From Lachnospiraceae bacterium (GTDB taxonomy: Bacteria; Bacillota; Clostridia; Lachnospirales; Lachnospiraceae), in contig JAAVAF010000006.1 in NCBI GenBank assembly GCA_014804225.1, positions 1 through 14,063 on the forward strand: 14,063 nucleotides of DNA, in the 5' to 3' direction. Positions 7,263 to 13,147 of the stretch are shown one piece after another. The position numbers and the translations under genes were made by a program. How positions within the stretch are numbered: the stretch's first letter is position 1; every line of letters starts with the position of its first letter. Below the pieces are notes generated by a model. It had not been told where the DNA came from. It searched no databases and worked only from the letters and a program-made list of their open reading frames with translations.

Positions 7263-7291
7263 AATTCGAAAAATCTTTAATTTTCCGAATT
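7263..7291. repeat. Inverted repeat in the ilvE leader
   Basis: AATTCG (7263-7268) pairs with CGAATT (7286-7291), with AAAA / TTTT continuing inside after one mismatch. It lies about 60 bases upstream of the ilvE start. A short GC hairpin, GGGC TGC GCCC (7295-7305), stands directly beside it. Neither is followed by a T-run toward ilvE, so they do not look like attenuators. Confidence 0.55.
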
Positions 7292-7308
7292 CACGGGCTG
7301 CGCCCTAT

Positions 7309-7365
7309 CAACATATAACCAGACAAAAATCTCTGCGAGCAGCGATTTTGTCTAATTATATGTTG
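7309..7365. repeat. Large near-perfect palindrome between folA and ilvE
   Basis: The left arm CAACATATAA (7309-7318) pairs with TTATATGTTG (7356-7365). Inside, AGACAAAAATC pairs with GATTTTGTCT (one bulged A), and CTG with CAG at the tip. The whole structure is 57 bases with only a two-base internal loop and small bulges. No T-run follows on either strand. It may belong to a dispersed palindromic repeat family, or be a stable RNA structure at the folA 3' end and ilvE leader. Confidence 0.7.
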
Positions 7366-7378
7366 GCACTGCTTATTG

Positions 7379-7483
7379 CTTTCGTGTACATTATATCATG
7401 AATCTTCGATTCATGATCGCCATTCGCCGCTCGCCGAACATGCAAGCATGCTCTTCTCGCTAACACTCATTATATCACGAAAG
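7379..7483. repeat. 105-bp repeat element bounded by inverted CTTTCGTG / CACGAAAG
   Basis: The ends are perfect 8-bp inverted repeats (7379-7386 and 7476-7483). Inside are a 10-bp perfect hairpin ATCATGAATC / GATTCATGAT with a TTC loop (7395-7417), a second hairpin GAACATGC / GCATGCTC with one mismatch (7436-7453), and two copies of ATTATATCA in direct orientation (7390-7398 and 7469-7477). Size, terminal inverted repeats and nested hairpins resemble a MITE or REP-like mobile repeat. No coding capacity. Confidence 0.55.
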
Positions 7484-7496
7484 TGAACAAAATCAA
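7469..7496 (-). promoter_or_regulatory. Candidate promoter for ilvE at the edge of the palindromic element
   Basis: On the minus strand TTGATT (7491-7496) stands 16 bases before TATAAT (7469-7474), which also has an extended TGA in front. It overlaps the end of folA and the boundary of the 105-bp element. If used, ilvE would have a leader of about 260 nt containing all palindromes. A second TGATATAAT copy (7390-7398) lacks a -35. Confidence 0.35.
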
Positions 7497-7996
7497 TATT
7501 TGATACATTTTTTATTCCGATATTTCAGAAAATAATACTCCAAGTCAAAGTAAGTCTGCTCATCGCTGTCCGCCACAATCTCCCACTCGGGCATTTCATC
7601 AAGCCTTGGAAAATATGCATCGGCATCATACGCATAATCAATCCGTGTAATGTGTGCCGTCTCACAGTACGGCAAAAGCTGTCGATAAATACTCTCTCCG
7701 CCAATCACAAAGATATCATCACTCGCATACTGCTCTAACTTCGTAAAAAGCGCCTCTAAAGAAGAAACAACCGTCGCCCCCTTTACCTTATAATTTTTAT
7801 CGGTAGAAAGCACAATATTAATCCGGTTTCCAAGCGGCTGCTTCTGGGGAAGGCTCTCCAACGTATTCCGCCCCATCACAACAACCTTCCCCATTGTCAT
7901 TTCCATAAACAACTTCTGATCCCTCGGTATTTTCACCAAAAGCGCATTCTTATTCCCAATCGCCCAATTCCTATCCACCGCCGCAATCACATTCAT
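7493..7996 (-). CDS. folA: Dihydrofolate reductase
   Basis: A 167-residue cytosolic enzyme reducing dihydrofolate to tetrahydrofolate with NADPH, which feeds thymidylate, purine and glycine/serine one-carbon metabolism. Motifs in order: VIAAVDRNWAIGNKN (substrate and Met20-type loop), IPRDQKLF with the active-site acid D26, TMGKVVVMGRNTLESLP (NADPH-binding) and FVIGGESIYRQLLPY with the G99-G100 pair. Length is standard. The usual Trp of LPW is replaced (ALLVKIP), as is often seen in clostridial enzymes. The start at 7996 follows GTGAGG with about 9 bases spacing; an in-frame GTG at 8011 lies on that site and is rejected. It begins 31 bases after the MBL nuclease gene with no terminator between, so the two are probably co-transcribed. 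No thymidylate synthase gene is adjacent. Confidence 0.95.
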   Translation of the reverse strand: MNVIAAVDRNWAIGNKNALLVKIPRDQKLFMEMTMGKVVVMGRNTLESLPQKQPLGNRINIVLSTDKNYKVKGATVVSSLEALFTKLEQYASDDIFVIGGESIYRQLLPYCETAHITRIDYAYDADAYFPRLDEMPEWEIVADSDEQTYFDLEYYFLKYRNKKCIKY

Positions 7997-8027
7997 CTTT
8001 TTTTGCCTCACAAAAACATAAACCTAT

Positions 8028-9629
8028 TCACGCTTCCCATTTGTCCGCAAGCGAATTGACTTGATCCGCAAACTTCGCCAAATCCTTGTTGGCTCTGCCT
8101 TCGTTTTTGTAGATAACAGCAAGAAGCCGCTGACCTGCCGCAAGAAGCCTTGCAAAGACGTCAGATACACTACGTGCGCGTTTCTTGACAGCAACAGGAG
8201 ATGCCTCGTATTCAGTAGCACCCGTTATTAAATCAATCCGTGTGCCCGAATACGGCGCGTATGCATCATGACCGTACTCATTATTCAAGCAATCCGCAAA
8301 CGATGTACAGTTCGTATCATCACCATGTACGATAAATACACGGGAAGGCTTTTTCTCAAACGCATTGATCCACTCGATCAATCCCGCCTTATCCGCGTGC
8401 CCGCTTAATCCGGGAAGCTGTCTGATCGCCGCTCTGACTTCCACTTCCTCACCAAAAAGTTTTACTTCATCTACGCCCTCTATCAGCGCACGACCAAGTG
8501 TGCCGACTGCCTGATATCCCACAAAGAGAATCGTACATTCCTGCCGCCACAAATTGTGCTTTAAGTGATGCCGAATACGTCCCGCCTCACACATACCGCT
8601 CGCTGAAATGATAACCTTTGGCGTTTCATCAAAGTTGATTTCTTTTGACTCTTCACTTGTAATTGCAAGCTTTAAGCCTTGGAAATTCAAGGGGTTGATG
8701 CCTTTTCTTACAAGCTCCATCGCCTCCTCGTCAAAACATGTATAGATATTTTTCTGGAAAACGCCTGTCGCCTCCACCGCAAGCGGACTGTCCACATACA
8801 CCTCGAAGTACGGATTTTCCGTTACGAGGTTATCCTCCTTGATTTTCCGCAGAAAATAGAGAATTTCTTGTGTTCTGCCAACCGCAAACGACGGAATAAC
8901 GACATTACCACCCTTTTTAAATGTATTGTTGATAATCTCCGCAAGGTCCGAAACATAGCCCGGCTTCTCCCCCACGGCATGATAACGGTTTCCGTATGTT
9001 GCCTCCATTACCACATAATCTGCTTCGTCCGTATAAATCGGATCCTTGATCAGCGGCTGATTTTTGTTTCCGATATCGCCCGAAAAAACAATCTTTCTCG
9101 ACACGTCTCCTTCCTTGAGCCAGACCTCGATACTCGCAGAACCGAGAAGATGACCGACATCGGTAAATCTGATGTGTATATTTTCACTGATTTCTATGGT
9201 CTTATTATATTCACATGGTACAAGACGCTTTATCACGCCGTCCGCATCCTCCATTGTATACGCCGGCTCTACAGGCTGCAATCCTGAGCTTCTCTTCGCC
9301 TTTCGGTTTTTCCACTCCGCCTCCTGCATCTGAATATGCGCACAGTCACGCAGCATAATGGAACACAAATCAGCCGACGCTTCTGTTGTAAATACCAATC
9401 CCCGAAAACCTTTTGCATACAAAAGCGGCAGATTTCCTGAGTGGTCAACATGCGCATGTGTCAAGAACACATAGTCGATCAACGCTTCGTCTACCGGAAT
9501 TTCACAGCATTCATAAGGATTCGCCCCCTGCTGCATTCCGCAGTCCACAAGGATATTTTTACCGCATGCCTGTACAAAATGGCAGCTTCCTGTTACCTGA
9601 TGATCCGCACCTACAAAGGTAAGCTTCAT
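8028..9629 (-). CDS. MBL-fold beta-CASP nuclease (RNA-processing exonuclease family)
   Basis: A 533-residue protein of the CPSF73-like metallo-beta-lactamase group (COG1236 type). The N-terminus has the zinc motif LTHAHVDH (H58, H60, D62, H63), a further ligand in DVGHLLGSA and a metal aspartate in VFSGDIGN. The beta-CASP insert shows PSFAVGRTQEILYFL, followed by VIISASGMCEAGRIRHHL. The RMMBL end has LSGHADKAGLIEWI and VFIVHGDD. Such proteins cut or trim RNA in the cytoplasm; bacterial members of this branch are poorly characterised. About 60 residues after the RMMBL region form a basic helical tail of unclear role. The start at 9629 has AAAGGGGG 7 bases upstream. First gene of a two-gene unit with folA; divergent from the GH31 fragment gene. 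Confidence 0.88.
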   Translation of the reverse strand: MKLTFVGADHQVTGSCHFVQACGKNILVDCGMQQGANPYECCEIPVDEALIDYVFLTHAHVDHSGNLPLLYAKGFRGLVFTTEASADLCSIMLRDCAHIQMQEAEWKNRKAKRSSGLQPVEPAYTMEDADGVIKRLVPCEYNKTIEISENIHIRFTDVGHLLGSASIEVWLKEGDVSRKIVFSGDIGNKNQPLIKDPIYTDEADYVVMEATYGNRYHAVGEKPGYVSDLAEIINNTFKKGGNVVIPSFAVGRTQEILYFLRKIKEDNLVTENPYFEVYVDSPLAVEATGVFQKNIYTCFDEEAMELVRKGINPLNFQGLKLAITSEESKEINFDETPKVIISASGMCEAGRIRHHLKHNLWRQECTILFVGYQAVGTLGRALIEGVDEVKLFGEEVEVRAAIRQLPGLSGHADKAGLIEWINAFEKKPSRVFIVHGDDTNCTSFADCLNNEYGHDAYAPYSGTRIDLITGATEYEASPVAVKKRARSVSDVFARLLAAGQRLLAVIYKNEGRANKDLAKFADQVNSLADKWEA

Positions 9630-9671
9630 AGTAATTCCCCCTTTACTGTTAAATTTTTCGTTGATATATAC

Positions 9672-9680
9672 ATTTTACCA
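9672..9680 (-). promoter_or_regulatory. Extended -10 promoter for the nuclease-folA unit
   Basis: On the minus strand TGGTAAAAT (TAAAAT at 9672-9677 with TG one base upstream) stands about 45 bases before the ATG at 9629. No good -35 is found at 17 bases, so it would rely on the extended -10. Position in an AT-rich divergent region supports it. Confidence 0.4.
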
Positions 9681-9727
9681 CATTTCTCCTAAAAAGTATT
9701 AGAAAATATAGATTTTTTATAAATTTA

Positions 9728-9736
9728 TGGTATTAT
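9728..9736 (+). promoter_or_regulatory. Candidate promoter of the GH31 fragment gene
   Basis: An extended -10, TGGTATTAT (hexamer 9731-9736), precedes the TTG start at 9787 by about 50 bases. An alternative -10, TAAAAT, starts right after it with a weak TTTTTA -35 at 17 bases. The region between the divergent genes is about 80% AT, so chance matches are likely. Confidence 0.3.
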
Positions 9737-9786
9737 TAAAATAGTTTTTTGTGAAAATCAGAGATTGAGAAAAGAGGTCTGTCATT

Positions 9787-10281
9787 TTGGATAAACAATA
9801 TATGCTGGACAAAAACGTTATTGTTGTACCGGTTCCGGAGAAAGAATCTACTGTTCGTTTTTTCTTGCCGAAAGGTGTTTGGACAAACTTTGATACGGGA
9901 AAAGAGTACTTAGGAAATGCATGGATAGAGGAAAATGCAGCCACATCTGCCCCGATCATGTTCGTACGCGAGAATTCTGTCATTATTGAAACAATGCGCT
10001 CTGAGCAAAGCGAACGCTGCGAGTTTCGCGTATATGCGCTCTGCGACAGAATACGGGTTGATGCCGATGTATACGGAAATGCTGAGGAGCCTGAGCTTTC
10101 CGTTTCCTTTAAACGAAACGGACGAAGTATTCATGTCGCCTCCGACGGCGCAAAACCATATACGATACGTATGGTTAATATGTGCGCAAAAAGTGCAGTA
10201 AATGGAATGATTTTGATTGAGGGAAACGATTCCGTGATCACACCTGACGCATGGGCGTGTACAATGGAGATTGTGTTTTAA
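9787..10281 (+). CDS. C-terminal beta-sandwich domain of a GH31 alpha-xylosidase, standing alone
   Basis: A 164-codon gene whose product matches only the end of YicI-like family 31 alpha-xylosidases, which are about 770 residues. The start DKQYMLDKNVIVVPV corresponds to DRQYMLGDNVMVAPV just after the barrel; FFLPKGVWTNFDTGKEY and PIMFVRENSVI are the proximal beta-sandwich; the rest, up to PYTIRMVN and MEIVF, matches the distal beta-sandwich. The catalytic (beta/alpha)8 barrel with both aspartates is absent, so it cannot be a glycosidase. The reading frame has a stop 18 bases upstream (9766-9768) and no barrel remnant precedes it. It has an AAAGAGGT site 8 bases before a TTG start, and the frame is clean for 164 codons, so it may still be translated; alternatively it is a recent 5' truncation in which a leucine codon now lies after a chance ribosome site. 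A terminator follows six bases after the stop. Confidence 0.65.
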   Translation: MDKQYMLDKNVIVVPVPEKESTVRFFLPKGVWTNFDTGKEYLGNAWIEENAATSAPIMFVRENSVIIETMRSEQSERCEFRVYALCDRIRVDADVYGNAEEPELSVSFKRNGRSIHVASDGAKPYTIRMVNMCAKSAVNGMILIEGNDSVITPDAWACTMEIVF

Positions 10282-10286
10282 ATAAG

Positions 10287-10312
10287 AAAAACCCTTGAAA
10301 ATCAAGGGTTTT
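10287..10312. terminator. Bidirectional terminator shared by the GH31 fragment and tRNA-Gly
   Basis: Perfect 11-bp stem AAAACCCTTGA (10288-10298) / TCAAGGGTTTT (10302-10312) with an AAA loop. The A/T ends give a U-tract in both directions. It begins six bases after the plus-strand stop codon and lies four bases beyond the 3' end of the minus-strand tRNA, serving both. Confidence 0.85.
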
Positions 10313-10316
10313 AAAG

Positions 10317-10389
10317 AGCGATAGACGGGGCTCGAACCCGCGGTCTCGACCTTGGCAAGGTCGCGCGTTACCAACTACGCCACTATCGC
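10317..10389 (-). tRNA. tRNA-Gly (anticodon GCC)
   Basis: A 73-nt cloverleaf on the minus strand. Acceptor arms are GCGATAG (10383-10389) and CTATCGC (10318-10324) with discriminator U at 10317. The D-arm is GCGT AGTTGGTA ACGC, the anticodon arm CGACC TTGCCAA GGTCG with anticodon GCC, then variable AGACC and T-arm GCGGG TTCGAGC CCCGT. The CCA end is not encoded and must be added after transcription. It decodes GGC and GGU glycine codons. Own consensus promoter at 10456-10484 and a terminator right behind. Confidence 0.96.
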
Positions 10390-10396
10390 ATCAAGC

Positions 10397-10424
10397 GCCG
10401 ACACACTTTGTGAGTCGGCTTTTT
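10397..10424. terminator. Hairpin in the tRNA-Gly leader; terminator-like on the plus strand
   Basis: GCCGAC (10397-10402) pairs with GTCGGC (10414-10419), with CAC/GTG inside across an A-A mismatch and a TTT loop. On the plus strand five T follow (10420-10424), the form of an intrinsic terminator for antisense transcription. On the minus strand there is no U-tract: it forms a stable hairpin between the promoter and the mature tRNA 5' end, seven bases upstream of it. Confidence 0.55.
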
Positions 10425-10455
10425 GAATGATATCTTGCTCTTACGAACAAATTAT

Positions 10456-10484
10456 ATTATAGTACCTTTTTTTAGATATGTCAA
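10456..10484 (-). promoter_or_regulatory. Fully consensus sigma-A promoter of tRNA-Gly
   Basis: TTGACA (10479-10484), exactly 17 bases, TATAAT (10456-10461): twelve of twelve consensus positions. Expected start near 10449, giving a leader of about 60 nt before the tRNA. Such strength is usual for stable RNA genes. It starts 17 bases downstream of the GH3 stop codon. Confidence 0.9.
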
Positions 10485-10501
10485 TCCTTTTTTCATTTTT
10501 C

Positions 10502-11776
10502 TTACAATACCGTATTTTTATATTTTACTTTATAAATACGATATACGGATTCGTAAATACGCTCTTTCGTAATCTTTCCGTCTTGAACTGCTTTTAACAC
10601 GCCATTATACGCCGCTTCCAAGTCGGACGGTCGATAGAGCACATCTGCGCCCGCCTCAATCGCCGCTACTGCCGCTTCTTCGGGCGTATAATTTTTCGTA
10701 ATAGCTTCATCATCAAGCGCATCTGTAATTACCACGCCGTCAAATCCCAAACTTTCCCGCAGTACTTGTGTAATCATGACATTGGAAAGCGAATCAGGAG
10801 TCTCGTCCCCCGTCACGCCTTTAGAATTCACATTAGACACCATAATACAGTCAACACCATTTTTGATTGCCGTTTCATAAATGATAAACTCGCTGTTTTT
10901 GAGCTCCTCGAGTGTCTTTGTCTCCGTACCCGTCCCCGGAAATTTTTGAAGCACTGCGCTTACACCGTTCTCCTGCAGGGCTTGTACCGATGCATTGACA
11001 AGCGGTGCAGCCAAAGCAGCATCGGAACCGAATGTTCTGCCCGCCAAATTGTGGTCATCGTCAGCAGCAATTTCCGATACCGGCGCCATATTCATATTAA
11101 TCCCATAGGAGGCAAGTGTTTGCGCAATCGCACCATACGCTTCACTGGCATCGTCCGTTTTCGTAATCTCCGATGCTTTTTTCGTACGCTCTATGCCAAA
11201 GGACGAATTCTCACCGCATTCCGCCGTAACAGCAAAGAATATTGGGTATTTCGAAAAGCCCTTTGTGTTTTGGAGCATTTCTTCAAACTGCTCCTTGGAT
11301 CTGTAATTTTTCGCAGAATAGATAAGCCCTCCTACCGGCTTTTCAATCAGCGCATTCTGCGTGCTCTCACCCGCCTTTACCACGGTCTGTACGCCCGTCA
11401 AAGCCTCAGGTGTTACCAAAAACATACCAGACACCATTTCCTCTAATGTCATGTCCTGTAACAGTGTCGTGACAAGCTCTCCTAACGGGTCCTCACTGGG
11501 CTCGGCCGTATATTCTTCATCATATACCATTTGCGTACTCTCGGGCACACTTGCCGACTCGTTTTCCAATTCGGCCGCCATGCTCGACTCTGCCTCAGCG
11601 ATAAACTCATTCACCTTATTGTTATAGTTCTTTACGTATCTGACAACGCCGTTTACGCCAAAACACAGCCCGGCAAGCGCTGCAACAATCAGCACCGCAA
11701 GGGTGAGATACGCCAAAACCTGATTCCGAATACGCCTACGGCGTCGTTTCTCCCTCTTAATTTGTTCGTCGTTCAT
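10502..11776 (-). CDS. Membrane-anchored GH3-like protein with degenerate catalytic motifs
   Basis: A 424-residue protein: a short basic cytoplasmic start (REKRRRRRIR), one membrane segment at about 19-40, an acidic linker (55-100), then an extracellular GH3 N-terminal-domain fold related to NagZ beta-N-acetylhexosaminidases. Fold landmarks are MTLEEMVSGMFLV, MNMAPVSEIAADDDHNLAGRTFG and FDGVVITDALDDEAI with the nucleophile position D352 kept. However the NagZ substrate motif DQEGG reads TAECG (about 184-188), KHFPGHG reads QKFPGTG (277-283), and the loop that normally carries the acid/base Asp-His pair has no histidine. So normal NagZ hydrolysis is doubtful; it may bind peptidoglycan or act on another substrate (inference). 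The ATG at 11774-11776 has AGGGGAG close upstream (short spacing); an in-frame ATG at 11815 has no site. It follows glyA by 57 bases containing twin hairpins. Confidence 0.82.
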   Translation of the reverse strand: MNDEQIKREKRRRRRIRNQVLAYLTLAVLIVAALAGLCFGVNGVVRYVKNYNNKVNEFIAEAESSMAAELENESASVPESTQMVYDEEYTAEPSEDPLGELVTTLLQDMTLEEMVSGMFLVTPEALTGVQTVVKAGESTQNALIEKPVGGLIYSAKNYRSKEQFEEMLQNTKGFSKYPIFFAVTAECGENSSFGIERTKKASEITKTDDASEAYGAIAQTLASYGINMNMAPVSEIAADDDHNLAGRTFGSDAALAAPLVNASVQALQENGVSAVLQKFPGTGTETKTLEELKNSEFIIYETAIKNGVDCIMVSNVNSKGVTGDETPDSLSNVMITQVLRESLGFDGVVITDALDDEAITKNYTPEEAAVAAIEAGADVLYRPSDLEAAYNGVLKAVQDGKITKERIYESVYRIYKVKYKNTVL

Positions 11777-11793
11777 AACTCCCCTAAATAAAT

Positions 11794-11825
11794 CGAGTGC
11801 CAACGCACTCGGCATGAATACATGC
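11794..11825. repeat. Two adjacent hairpins between glyA and the GH3 gene
   Basis: CGAGTGC / GCACTCG with a 4-base loop (11794-11811) and GCATG / CATGC with a 4-base loop (11812-11825) stand back to back in the 57-base gap. On the minus strand the first is followed by ATTTATTTAGG, not a strong U-tract. They may be an RNA processing or partial termination point that sets different levels for glyA and the GH3 gene. Confidence 0.5.
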
Positions 11826-11833
11826 TGTTGCGA

Positions 11834-13072
11834 TTAAATCAACGGATATTTATCCGTAAGCGTCTGCACGATTGCGCGTGCATTCGCCACTGCATTCTCC
11901 TGTTCCTTAATGACCATAGCGATTGCTTCCGCTATTTGATCCATGTCATCCTCCTTCATGCCACGGCTTGTCACTGCGGGTGTACCAAGTCGGATACCGC
12001 TTGTGACAAATGGTGACTTCGGATCGTTTGGAATCGTATTCTTATTACATGTAATATGAGCTTCATCCATCAGTTTCTCAACAGCTTTTCCCGTAAGGTC
12101 ATATGTAGTAAGGTCAACAAGCATCAAATGATTATCCGTACCACCTGACACAATTTTAATGCCACGGCTCATCAGACCGTTGCACAATGCCTGTGCATTC
12201 TTGATAATCTGCTGTTGATAAGCCTTGAAATCATCGCTAAGCGCCTCCTGAAAACATACGGCTTTCGCTGCGATAACGTGCATTAGCGGTCCGCCCTGAA
12301 TACCGGGGAAAATCGCTTTGTTGAAGTTATACTTCTCTGCTGCCTCTTTATTTGCAAGGATTAACCCGCCTCTTGGTCCGCGAAGCGTCTTATGTGTTGT
12401 CGTTGTAACGACATCTGCGTACAGCATTGGACTTGGATGAAGCCCCGCTGCAATTAAACCTGCAATATGCGCCATATCTACCATAAGCACTGCGCCTACC
12501 TCATCGCAGACTTCTCTGAATTTCTTAAAATCAATTGTTCTCGCATACGCACTTGCACCCGCAATAATCATTTTCGGCTTATTTTCAAGTGCAATCTCTC
12601 TCATTTTATCATAATCAAGAAAGCCGTCATCATTTACGCCATACGGCACTACATGGAAATATTTTCCGGACATATTGACCGGTGAACCATGCGTGAGGTG
12701 TCCGCCGTGATCAAGATTCATACCCATAATCGTATCGCCCGGCTCCAATACTGCAAACTGAACTGCCATGTTTGCCTGTGCGCCTGAATGCGGCTGCACA
12801 TTTGCATAGTCACATCCAAAAAGTTTCTTCGCACGCTCTATTGCAAGATTCTCAACCACGTCAACACATTCGCATCCGCCATAATATCTCTTTGCCGGAT
12901 ATCCTTCCGCATATTTGTTTGTAAGTGGGCTTCCCATCGCCGCCATAACCGCTTTGCTTACCCAGTTCTCCGATGCAATCAGCTCGATGTGGCTGTTTTG
13001 TCTTTCCTGCTCCTCAACAATCGCATTTGCGATCTCAGGGTCAACGTTTCTTACTTCGTCTAATGAATACAT
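11834..13072 (-). CDS. glyA: Serine hydroxymethyltransferase
   Basis: A 412-residue PLP enzyme converting serine and tetrahydrofolate to glycine and 5,10-methylene-tetrahydrofolate, the main source of one-carbon units. Length is standard for bacterial enzymes. Motifs: HIELIASENWVS (substrate-binding Glu), TNKYAEGYPAKRYYGG, NVQPHSGAQANMAV, VDMAHIAGLIAAGLHP (PLP Asp and His) and VTTTTHKTLRGPRGG with the PLP lysine K228, then SGIRLGTPAVTSRG with the substrate carboxylate arginine. The ATG at 13070-13072 has AAAGGAG upstream at a somewhat long spacing (12 bases). Own promoter at 13111-13139. No glycine riboswitch is seen in the 30-base leader. The GH3 gene and tRNA-Gly follow in the same direction; folA, which also serves the folate cycle, is 4 kb away. 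Confidence 0.97.
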   Translation of the reverse strand: MYSLDEVRNVDPEIANAIVEEQERQNSHIELIASENWVSKAVMAAMGSPLTNKYAEGYPAKRYYGGCECVDVVENLAIERAKKLFGCDYANVQPHSGAQANMAVQFAVLEPGDTIMGMNLDHGGHLTHGSPVNMSGKYFHVVPYGVNDDGFLDYDKMREIALENKPKMIIAGASAYARTIDFKKFREVCDEVGAVLMVDMAHIAGLIAAGLHPSPMLYADVVTTTTHKTLRGPRGGLILANKEAAEKYNFNKAIFPGIQGGPLMHVIAAKAVCFQEALSDDFKAYQQQIIKNAQALCNGLMSRGIKIVSGGTDNHLMLVDLTTYDLTGKAVEKLMDEAHITCNKNTIPNDPKSPFVTSGIRLGTPAVTSRGMKEDDMDQIAEAIAMVIKEQENAVANARAIVQTLTDKYPLI

Positions 13073-13110
13073 ATTTTAATAGTGCTCCTTTCTTTTTTCC
13101 AATCGTTTAA

Positions 13111-13139
13111 AGTATACCTTTTTTCAGCCTGCTTTACAA
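13111..13139 (-). promoter_or_regulatory. Promoter of glyA
   Basis: Minus-strand -35 TTGTAA (13134-13139), 17-bp spacer and -10 TATACT (13111-13116), about 38 bases before the ATG. A short palindrome ACAAG A CTTGT (13136-13146) overlaps the -35 and could be an operator, though it is short enough to be chance. Confidence 0.65.
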
Positions 13140-13147
13140 GACTTGTC

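Noticed and set aside
7201..7492. T-box riboswitch for ilvE
   Set aside because: The leader has large hairpins, but no T-box consensus (TGGNACCGCG-like) and no antiterminator/terminator pair before the start codon.
8679..9287. Plus-strand open frame of 202 codons opposite the MBL nuclease gene
   Set aside because: Antisense to a well conserved enzyme, with no ribosome site or domain.
9910..10374. Minus-strand open frame of 154 codons covering the tRNA and GH31 fragment
   Set aside because: It runs through the tRNA gene and its terminator and opposes the recognisable GH31 sequence.
10766..11446. Plus-strand open frame of 226 codons opposite the GH3 gene
   Set aside because: It is entirely antisense to a protein with clear fold motifs; the Arg/Cys/His-rich translation is typical of a shadow.
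13073..13147. Glycine or purine riboswitch upstream of glyA
   Set aside because: The distance from the predicted start site to the ATG is under 40 bases, too short for any known aptamer.
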